DNA from: a bacterium
GTDB lineage: Bacteria > Cyanobacteriota > Vampirovibrionia > Obscuribacterales > Obscuribacteraceae
Assembly (NCBI GenBank): GCA_030431355.1
Contig: JAUIJG010000131.1
Location: forward strand, 1-12,579
Length of the DNA: 12,579 bases
Direction of reading: 5' to 3'
The position numbers and the translations under genes were made by a program. The notes beneath the pieces were generated by a model that did not search any database, was not told where the DNA came from, and worked only from the letters and a program-made list of their open reading frames with translations. Within the stretch, counting starts at the first letter, position 1, and every line of letters begins with the position of its first letter. This document shows, piece after piece, positions 6,475 to 12,579 of this stretch.

Positions 6475-9231
6475 TCAAAAAATTCGCCCTTTCGATAGGG
6501 GCACTGGTAGATTAAGGGATTCCATACCCATGGATAGTCTCTGGAAGCGTACTCCATGGGCGCTTAATCGGTCTTTACGAACACCGAGAAATTGATTGCT
6601 TATGGAAGGACCGCCAGGCGTTATTGCAATACGAGCGTTAGTTAAGGAGCCTCCGAGATGGTCCGGCATGACAGGAACGCAGAAAGAGATCATATTTTTG
6701 CCTTTATCCAGGAAAAATCTTGATGGAACCCAGGGTGATATGTATTTAAACTTGTCGCCTTTCGAATTCTGGCCAGTAAATTCGCACTCTATCATCACAG
6801 GCAGGATCCCTTCTTCCGCCGAATCAACTTCTACCTTCGTTTTCAAAAGAGCAGGCTTCTTATGCTCCATTTGCGAGAAAGCTGAGAAGTTAGAAAGCTT
6901 CAACTCTATGGTGCCGCCTTTACTTTCTTTTACCTCAACAACCTTGGTCTTTTTGTTCAGGGTGTCGGTAATAGTTTCTGTTGAATTCGGACCTTCATAG
7001 AGGCGGATATTGTAGGCAAGTCTCTTTGAACCGGATTTTGCATTGGTTTCGTGGAGAGCAAGCTTCGAGCTATATCTGATGTCCGAAATCCCATAAGGAT
7101 TTTCGATTCCGTAGAAAGCCTTTTCAAAAGAGTATTGGTAAAAGCCGGGCAAGATGACCTGGTTCTTTTTAGTAATGTAGGAACCGAAAACCCGGGCTCG
7201 CTTGCCTCCGTAGCATTCAAGTTTGACGGTAATGTCCTGATTGTCAGGAGCTAATTCAGCAGGTGCCTCAATCAAGAACCACTGCCTGAGATCCATATTG
7301 GTTCCGCCTGCAGCGTGCATTATCGAGTGTACAATCGCTTCCAGATCATAGGTTACCGTTCCATCTTTTTTTGTGTGGAAGGGATGATCATACTGAACAA
7401 AAGGCATGAGCGGGATGGGCGGTTCAGTCACCGCTTTGCCGTTGACGCTTATGCCAATTGAAGAAGGACTGATGCATTCTCCATCAATAAGAAGATAGTA
7501 CGGGCCAGGCTTGGCATTTTGTTTGTTCGGTGGTGGAGTGACGGACTGTTCCAGTAAGACAGTTTTGTCTCCGGTCTCTTTGCTAAGTTCATAGGGGTTT
7601 CCGTATGCGTTTAGGGGCAGTGATACCAGGGGAATCGTAATAGCACCAATGATGATGACGCATATTCTTGACCCAAAACTGTAAAGCTCTTTCTTCTTTG
7701 ATATCAAATATAGTGCGAGGAACGCACCGACGCCGGTCGCGAATTTGGCTATAGAGCAAATTACTAGAGCTGCGAGGACGGGAAGAGCCGGTAAAATTGC
7801 CAGGGAAAGAGCAGTGGCATTGCCCCTAGACGAAAGAAACAGGATTAATGCGGAGGAGCCGAAGAGAAAGAAGATTTTTTTGTTCTTGCTGTCTTTTGCC
7901 TCTTTAACCAGGATAAAAATTCCAGCTGCCGCGAAGAGTAGAACAATTGGAATTGACGTGAGAGCATAGCGTGGCAAGGTTATGAAGGCCATGTAAGAGA
8001 AATGCAGAAGGATGACCAAGAGCAAGAGAAGTCTTCCGATAAGCTTTTCAGTGTTCTCCTCTCCTTTTGATTTGTCCTTGTAAAAAACACCGAGGGACAG
8101 GCCTACTAAGGCGAAGAAGAGGCAGAGCTGGTGGTAGATTACCTGCAATGAGAACGGGATCGGTCCCATGGGAGTTTTGAAGTCATTCCAGGGAAAGGCG
8201 AAAAGTCTGGGCGGCTTATCCATGATCAAGGATAGAAAGCGCCAGGGTGCTTGCTCAATTTTTGCTCGGAGAATTTCAAAATGACTGCTGTCCACCACGC
8301 CGGTGAAATTCGGATAGGGGTAGACAAGCCAGCCGTGGCTTTCTAGGTTCATACCCACGAAGAGGTTGTATCGAGAAAGTCGGTCAACCATCAGGTCCGG
8401 TTTGCCTGTAACAAGAAACTGCAAACTAATGAAAGCTACTATGGGCCCGGCAAGTCCGAGTATCAGGAAGAGCATATTTGCCAGCTTCCTTTTATTCAGT
8501 TCAAATTTATTTTGAATCAGGGAGAAGAATATAAACAGGAGGGTGACCAGAGAAAGAGCGGATCTAGAGAGTTGCATAAAGCCCAGACTTAATCCGGAAA
8601 CAAATGCTGAAAAACAACTTGTTCTCTTCTGAGAATTGATTCTCAGGATCATCGCAAGGGCGAGCAAAAGCCAGAACGAAGCAAAAGGTTCTGAGAGAAG
8701 TCTTGCGGAATTGATGATGAAGCCAGGGTAAAAAGCTGCCAGCAGTCCGGCAATAACTCCGATTTTTAGATTCCAGAGCTTTGTACCTATATATACGAGT
8801 AGCGCTGGCACCGTGGCCGACATAAGGCACTGGACCAGTACCGGCATGACCAGGTTTGTCTGGCTTACGGTGCCACCACCGGCAAGACAGGTGAGAAAAA
8901 TGAATAGAGGAAAGAGAGGACCGGAGCGACGGCATAGCTCCTCGAGGCTTTTATAGCTGTCCGTAATCGAAGCAGACCTTTCCGGTGGCAGAGTACCAAG
9001 AAGACATCCCAGGCTGTCCCACCAGAATGAGGCTGGTTTTGCGGCGAAAGATTGCAGCTCTAAAGCTTTGTCTATGTATTCCGAGGCATCGCAAGCATTG
9101 AAAAGTACCTGATGTCCGTCAAAAAACGCAAACCCCAGTCTCAGGGCCAAGGAAATCAGAAAAATGATTGAAGCCAGTCGAAGCAATGCCGGAGAAGCCT
9201 TCAAAAGATCCCAGGGGATATCAGGGGACAC
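6475..9231 (-). CDS. GT-C family glycosyltransferase-like membrane protein with large soluble C-terminal domain
   Basis: This 918-residue protein has two halves. The N-terminal part to about residue 541 is strongly hydrophobic, with roughly a dozen membrane segments beginning at about 18-36. It carries NACDASEYI (about 45-53) in the first large loop, where GT-C enzymes such as GT39/PMT place a catalytic acidic residue (Asp48 is the best candidate). Its LPRYALTSIPIVLLF (about 419-433) recalls the conserved RY segment of that class. Such enzymes use polyprenyl-phosphate sugars on the outer membrane face. The C-terminal 370 or so residues have no membrane segments and alternate polar and hydrophobic residues, suggesting extracytoplasmic beta-sandwich domains. 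I recognise no named family in them. A GTG at 9231 is the start, since a TAA closes the frame 12 bases upstream and the first internal ATG lies far downstream. No Shine-Dalgarno match is seen. It is first in the minus-strand unit, 86 bases before the permease gene. The GT-C class is likely; donor and acceptor are unknown. Confidence 0.75.
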   Translation of the reverse strand: MSPDIPWDLLKASPALLRLASIIFLISLALRLGFAFFDGHQVLFNACDASEYIDKALELQSFAAKPASFWWDSLGCLLGTLPPERSASITDSYKSLEELCRRSGPLFPLFIFLTCLAGGGTVSQTNLVMPVLVQCLMSATVPALLVYIGTKLWNLKIGVIAGLLAAFYPGFIINSARLLSEPFASFWLLLALAMILRINSQKRTSCFSAFVSGLSLGFMQLSRSALSLVTLLFIFFSLIQNKFELNKRKLANMLFLILGLAGPIVAFISLQFLVTGKPDLMVDRLSRYNLFVGMNLESHGWLVYPYPNFTGVVDSSHFEILRAKIEQAPWRFLSLIMDKPPRLFAFPWNDFKTPMGPIPFSLQVIYHQLCLFFALVGLSLGVFYKDKSKGEENTEKLIGRLLLLLVILLHFSYMAFITLPRYALTSIPIVLLFAAAGIFILVKEAKDSKNKKIFFLFGSSALILFLSSRGNATALSLAILPALPVLAALVICSIAKFATGVGAFLALYLISKKKELYSFGSRICVIIIGAITIPLVSLPLNAYGNPYELSKETGDKTVLLEQSVTPPPNKQNAKPGPYYLLIDGECISPSSIGISVNGKAVTEPPIPLMPFVQYDHPFHTKKDGTVTYDLEAIVHSIMHAAGGTNMDLRQWFLIEAPAELAPDNQDITVKLECYGGKRARVFGSYITKKNQVILPGFYQYSFEKAFYGIENPYGISDIRYSSKLALHETNAKSGSKRLAYNIRLYEGPNSTETITDTLNKKTKVVEVKESKGGTIELKLSNFSAFSQMEHKKPALLKTKVEVDSAEEGILPVMIECEFTGQNSKGDKFKYISPWVPSRFFLDKGKNMISFCVPVMPDHLGGSLTNARIAITPGGPSISNQFLGVRKDRLSAHGVRFQRLSMGMESLNLPVPLSKGRIF

Positions 9232-9407
9232 GGGGAGAGTTTATTTGCACTGAACAATAATTGTCTCCGTCCATAGAAACTGCCGACATTGAACGCCTCT
9301 AATGAAGTAATCTTTCATAAACTAATACTGAATCACCATTCCTGGTTAGAATCGAGCTTAGCAAAAGATCGACATGTTTTATTCTAAGTCGGTCCTTGGT
9401 TTACTTC

Positions 9408-9417
9408 GTAAGCTTAC
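9408..9417. repeat. perfect 10-base palindrome, possible operator
   Basis: GTAAGCTTAC is fully self-complementary and is overlapped by a second small dyad, TTAC-TTC-GTAA, at 9401-9411. TTACTT also occurs twice, 13 bases apart (9401 and 9414). The position, about 100 bases upstream of the plus-strand gene, would suit a regulator site, but palindromes this short also occur by chance. Confidence 0.25.
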
Positions 9418-9508
9418 TTGAAACGAGCTGGAGACGCGGGTTATCAACACCACTAGGGTCGAGAATGAAAAGGCTGCAAGCGATAGCAAGAGGCTTTTCC
9501 CTTTTGCT

Positions 9509-9513
9509 GGAGG
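9509..9513 (+). promoter_or_regulatory. GGAGG motif one base before the GTG start
   Basis: This is a good anti-16S match, but it lies only one base before the GTG at 9515. Such a site normally works 5-9 bases from the start. It may be a chance match within the coding region if translation begins further upstream. Confidence 0.25.
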
Positions 9514-9514
9514 C

Positions 9515-11218
9515 GTGTTTGCTTTAGTTTGCCTTGTCGCCATGGCAGCCATTAATTTCTTTCCGGGAATAAAGCATGTCGGCTTTTATCTTGATGACTG
9601 GGTGATGCTCAATACTTTGGCTCGCGGTCCCCAAAATTTTTTTGAACTGTTCAACTATTATTTTTCCGCTGATCCCCGGGTTGTGAAAAGACCTCTAGAA
9701 GCCCTTCACTTTATGTTGATGTTCAAGCTCTTCGGATTAAAGCCCCTGGGCTATCATGTTTTCAACCTGATTCTGGAAGTCCTGTCTGCCTGGCTGCTCT
9801 ACTTTTGCCTGCACCGACTAACTCGCAGCATGCCGGTTGCCCTGGTCACTTCGATACTTTTTCTTATTTATCCCAGCCATAATTCCACCCACTACTGGGT
9901 GGTTTGCAGCTCGGTCGGCATGAGCATGATTCTTTATCTCGGCTCTTTGCTGGCAGATATAGAAGCTGTTTTAAGAGACAAAAAATGGTTGCATGCCGTC
10001 TCCGGGATTTTATTTCTGGCAAGTCTTCTCAACTACGAGGTATTTCTTCCACTGGGGGCGGTCAATGTTTTAGTTGTTCTTACCTTAAGCCTTCGGCTCA
10101 GCAATTCGCCTATCAAAAATAGCCTCCTCTGCACCGGAGCTCTGTCGCTAGCATTTCTAATAGAGCTTGGTTATCTGCGTTTCATTGTTCCTCTTCTAGC
10201 AGAAGCCTGGATGCACAATGTGAAACTCGACCTCTCCTTGATGCTATCCACGCTAGGCGCTGGAGTCGCCTTGAATCTTCCCTGGACCAGTTTCTCCTTC
10301 TTTCTCTCCCGGGCTGGACAGGCGTTAGCAGAAGGATTGCAACCGGTATCCTGGATTTTGCTTGTTCTTTCTCTTCTTGTTCTGGGTGGCGCAATCTCCA
10401 TCTCGCACGTTATTAAAAGAGTAGATGAAGGGGAAGAGCTTGCATTGAGTCCGGTGTCATTGTCATTGATTGGAGCAATTGCTGTTCTGGTCTCTTACAC
10501 GATATTCGGTTTGAACGATTCTTACGGTCCCACCTTTGACTCCCTGGTGAACAGGGTCAATGCCGGCGCCACGGTAGGGCTTGCTTTCGTTTTTTCGGCT
10601 TTCTGCTTGTGGCTAAAGCTGGCTGTCGGTTCATCAGGAGGTCGATTCCTTGCTTCTCTATCTGTAACTTCTCTTCCATTGGTTTTGATTTTTGTGGTGG
10701 CGAACTGGGCTCTGGCCAAGCCCTATATCCTTTCCTGGCAGGTGCAATCACAGATAGTAAGCTGCGTTAAGAAGCAGGAAGAGAGATTGAAGTCTGCCAG
10801 TTCGCTTCTTCTTATAAACGTACCGCGCTATGTGAATGAGTCTCCCGTATTTGATGGAGTATGGGATTTTCAAAATATGATTCGTCTCAAGCTCGGCAGA
10901 AATGATATTAATGGTGGTGTCGTCGGCGACCGATTTAAATTCTTCCGTGACAGAGTCCTAGATGCTCCCGGTGATATGGTTCTTGCTACCTACAAAGTCG
11001 ATGGACTCTATGTGATGATTTCACCGGAGGGAACGCTCATTCCTGTGAGGAGCATCGACCATTTATTGGCTCTGGTGGAAGAGAAGGGAATGCAATTTGA
11101 GAATGATAAAACTCTTCCGGATAAGTGGCGCAGCCAATTAGAGGCATCAAAAAGCGGAAAGGCCGGCCAGGGCGAGAATCTAATTGAGAATTCTATAATC
11201 AAGAAAACCTTCGATTGA
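9515..11218 (+). CDS. multi-pass GT-C superfamily glycosyltransferase-like protein
   Basis: This protein of at least 567 residues has about ten membrane segments up to residue 400, then a soluble tail of about 165 residues. GFYLDDWVML (about 23-32) follows the first membrane segment and carries the paired acidic residues (Asp27, Asp28) typical of the first outer loop of GT-C enzymes. KRPLEALHF (about 58-66) and FGLKPLGYHVFNLIL (about 73-87) match the conserved Arg-Pro and His segments of this superfamily, and NYEVFLPL (about 173-180) fits the following loop. The likely role is sugar transfer from a polyprenyl-phosphate donor on the outer face of the membrane. GTG at 9515 is the only usual start in frame, but GGAGG ends just one base before it, which is too close for a ribosome binding site. 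The frame stays open upstream to 9422, so the true N-terminus is uncertain. It is transcribed away from the exporter genes and precedes another GT-C-like gene. Substrates are unknown. Confidence 0.75.
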   Translation: MFALVCLVAMAAINFFPGIKHVGFYLDDWVMLNTLARGPQNFFELFNYYFSADPRVVKRPLEALHFMLMFKLFGLKPLGYHVFNLILEVLSAWLLYFCLHRLTRSMPVALVTSILFLIYPSHNSTHYWVVCSSVGMSMILYLGSLLADIEAVLRDKKWLHAVSGILFLASLLNYEVFLPLGAVNVLVVLTLSLRLSNSPIKNSLLCTGALSLAFLIELGYLRFIVPLLAEAWMHNVKLDLSLMLSTLGAGVALNLPWTSFSFFLSRAGQALAEGLQPVSWILLVLSLLVLGGAISISHVIKRVDEGEELALSPVSLSLIGAIAVLVSYTIFGLNDSYGPTFDSLVNRVNAGATVGLAFVFSAFCLWLKLAVGSSGGRFLASLSVTSLPLVLIFVVANWALAKPYILSWQVQSQIVSCVKKQEERLKSASSLLLINVPRYVNESPVFDGVWDFQNMIRLKLGRNDINGGVVGDRFKFFRDRVLDAPGDMVLATYKVDGLYVMISPEGTLIPVRSIDHLLALVEEKGMQFENDKTLPDKWRSQLEASKSGKAGQGENLIENSIIKKTFD

Positions 11219-11234
11219 AGATGATATTCGGCGC

Positions 11235-11264
11235 TGTTGGGCAGGATCTGGAAATTTCCCAACA
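11235..11264 (+). terminator. weak hairpin after the GT-C-like gene
   Basis: TGTTGGG (11235-11241) pairs perfectly with CCCAACA (11258-11264) around a 16-base loop, beginning 17 bases after the stop codon at 11218. The stem is short and no clean T-run follows, only GTGTTTTA some bases later. It is at best a weak terminator or a 3'-end stabilising structure. Confidence 0.25.
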
Positions 11265-11353
11265 TAGATAGTGTTTTAGAGTGAGGCCAATTTAAGCTGT
11301 GCCAGGCTGATCTTAAACCGGTCAAGGTTGTAGTCAGTTTAGGTGTTCTGTCA

Positions 11354-11383
11354 TTGTCTTGAAAACTGTTTCGTCATTAATAT
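11354..11383 (+). promoter_or_regulatory. possible sigma-70-like promoter for the last gene
   Basis: TTGTCT (11354-11359) and TAATAT (11378-11383) are separated by 18 bases. The -10 element matches the usual hexamer well and the -35 moderately. Transcription would start around 11390, about 12 bases before the ATG at 11402, leaving a very short leader. GGCGG at 11386-11390 is the only ribosome binding hint. Confidence 0.3.
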
Positions 11384-11401
11384 CTGGCGGCATCGCAGAC
11401 A

Positions 11402-12579
11402 ATGGCAACCCTTGAGAAAACATCTTCCCCCATCTCCGCTTCGGTATCCACTGCCGAGGAACATTCCGGCTTGGGGATTAAAGACAAACCTCGACTGCTT
11501 GCCACCCTAATCTTTCCGATTGGGCTTACTCTCTGGTATTGCCTCGATAACACCTGGCCTTACTGGGATGGCGCCAGCCATGTGCTTGATTCGCTCAAGT
11601 ATCGGGAACTCTTCAGACATCCTCATCTATTGGATTCTGCCTGGTGGCATAGTCTTTTGACGGTGAATTTTTGTTATCCGCCCCAGATTCATGCCGTTTT
11701 CGGTCTTTTGAAAACTTTTCTTGGAAAGGGGTTGCTTGTTGAGCAAGCGACTGCGGTTCTCTTTTCTGCGGTCATCGCCTTTTCCGTGTTCTCCATCGCG
11801 TACGAGCTCTTCAAATGTCGTTTATCCGCATTCCTTGCTGTTCTAATCCTGAATTCTTATCCTCTGGTGTGTCGCCTAAGCCACATGACTTATTTAGATT
11901 ACACCTACCTGGCTTTTTACTCTCTTGCGTTCCATACCATCATTCTCTTCGCTAAGAACCCTTCCTGGATAGGTTCGCTCGCTCTGGGGTGCGCCATCGG
12001 CATGGCCGCCGCTTCCAAGCAAGTGGCAGCATTTTTTCTATTCTTTCCTTGCTTGTTCATCCTCTGTCAACTCCTCTATCGCAGAGAATGGAGGAGTACC
12101 ATTCAGCTGATTGTTGCCGGATCTCTGGCTGCCACATTTTTGCTCTTATGGTTGGTTCCCAATTTTGAGACTCTGCAATGGTTCAATGCTCGCAATACTA
12201 CCCATTTTGAAGATTCCGGATTGCTCGCCAATATCATCAGAAATGGTTCCGGTTATCTTGCCGGCCTCTCATCTTCTATGTCTCCCCTTCTTCTGGGGAC
12301 TTTTGTCCTGGCTCTGCCGTGGGCTATCTATCGCAGGGCGAAGAACCTGAGCCTTTTGTTTGCTTCTAATCTGGGAATCGGATTTTTGCTTATTCTCTCC
12401 AGTAATCTGCCGGAGCAGAGATATATTGTGCCATTTTTTGTTTTGGCTTCTATAATTTCCGGTGAGTTTCTAGCTATGATCTGGCAGAGCAAGAGCTGGT
12501 TTGCGCGCATACCTGCTCTGCTTCTGGTGTCTCTTGCCGGTCTTTCCTGGCTGACCTTCAATTTTTATCCCTACCCGCT
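11402..12579 (+). CDS. multi-pass GT-C/GT39-like membrane glycosyltransferase (C-terminal end cut by window)
   Basis: From the ATG at 11402 the frame stays open to the window edge and gives 392 residues. A polar N-terminus of about 30 residues, with KDKPR just before the first membrane segment (about 32-48), is followed by WPYWDGASHVLDSLKYREL (about 52-70). Asp56 there occupies the position of the catalytic acidic residue in the first outer loop of GT39-like enzymes. VNFCYPPQIHAVFGLL (about 88-103), further membrane segments and PEQRYIVPFFVLAS (about 335-348) follow. The last has the conserved Arg-Tyr of the class. The enzyme probably transfers a sugar from a polyprenyl-phosphate donor outside the membrane. 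The gene lies 183 bases downstream of another GT-C-like gene on the same strand and may have its own promoter. No stop codon is visible. The call as a GT-C-type membrane protein is fairly secure; its sugar and acceptor are unknown. Confidence 0.75.
   Translation, partial: MATLEKTSSPISASVSTAEEHSGLGIKDKPRLLATLIFPIGLTLWYCLDNTWPYWDGASHVLDSLKYRELFRHPHLLDSAWWHSLLTVNFCYPPQIHAVFGLLKTFLGKGLLVEQATAVLFSAVIAFSVFSIAYELFKCRLSAFLAVLILNSYPLVCRLSHMTYLDYTYLAFYSLAFHTIILFAKNPSWIGSLALGCAIGMAAASKQVAAFFLFFPCLFILCQLLYRREWRSTIQLIVAGSLAATFLLLWLVPNFETLQWFNARNTTHFEDSGLLANIIRNGSGYLAGLSSSMSPLLLGTFVLALPWAIYRRAKNLSLLFASNLGIGFLLILSSNLPEQRYIVPFFVLASIISGEFLAMIWQSKSWFARIPALLLVSLAGLSWLTFNFYPYP

Larger units (their letters stand above)
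9232..9514. other. divergent intergenic region
   Basis: These 283 bases separate the minus-strand unit from the plus-strand genes and must contain whatever promoters drive both. I found no convincing pair of -35 and -10 hexamers on either strand. The segment from about 9240 to 9400 is AT-rich, and the last 90 bases remain in frame with the plus-strand gene. The only structured element is a palindrome at 9408-9417. Confidence 0.6.

Noticed and set aside
6596..7000. Plus-strand open frame of 134 codons opposite the C-terminal half of the 918-residue protein
   Set aside because: The minus-strand frame is continuous with the membrane domain and looks like protein. The plus frame has no family features or ribosome binding site.

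Overview
The window is a bacterial locus for exporting and modifying a cell-surface glycan. Every recognisable gene encodes a membrane or envelope protein: an ABC-2 polysaccharide exporter (permease plus ATPase), two AlgI/DltB-like membrane-bound O-acyltransferases (MBOATs), two membrane-anchored SGNH-type proteins, and three multi-pass proteins that look like GT-C glycosyltransferases. Base composition is moderate, the standard genetic code fits throughout, several genes start with GTG, and most ribosome binding sites are weak. There are no RNA genes, mobile elements or CRISPR repeats. The taxon cannot be fixed from the sequence. The gene set suits a bacterium with an O-antigen-, capsule- or teichoic-acid-like polymer made by an ABC-transporter-dependent route.

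Minus strand, about 9231 down to 1, reads as one probable transcription unit. In transcription order it holds: a 918-residue GT-C-like protein with a large soluble C-terminal half; the Wzm-like permease; the Wzt-like ATPase, which overlaps the permease by 4 bases; an MBOAT; an SGNH protein 15 bases further on; a second and different SGNH protein; a possible 47-residue small ORF; and a second MBOAT that runs off the left edge. The four acylation genes are thus ordered MBOAT, SGNH, SGNH, MBOAT.

Plus strand, 9515 to the right edge, carries two more multi-pass GT-C-like proteins. The second is cut by the window end. A 283-base intergenic region separates the two divergent groups and shows no convincing promoter, although it contains a 10-base perfect palindrome.

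A working model, by inference: the ABC pair moves a lipid-linked glycan across the inner membrane. GT-C enzymes add sugars from polyprenyl-phosphate donors on the outer face. The two MBOAT/SGNH sets transfer acyl groups, probably acetyl, to the exported glycan. No cytoplasmic GT-A or GT-B glycosyltransferase or nucleotide-sugar enzyme is in the window, so backbone synthesis must be encoded elsewhere. The points most worth a second look are the doubled acylation set, the unusual C-terminal half of the 918-residue protein, a non-canonical SGNH active site, the hidden small ORF and the uncertain start of the 9515 gene.
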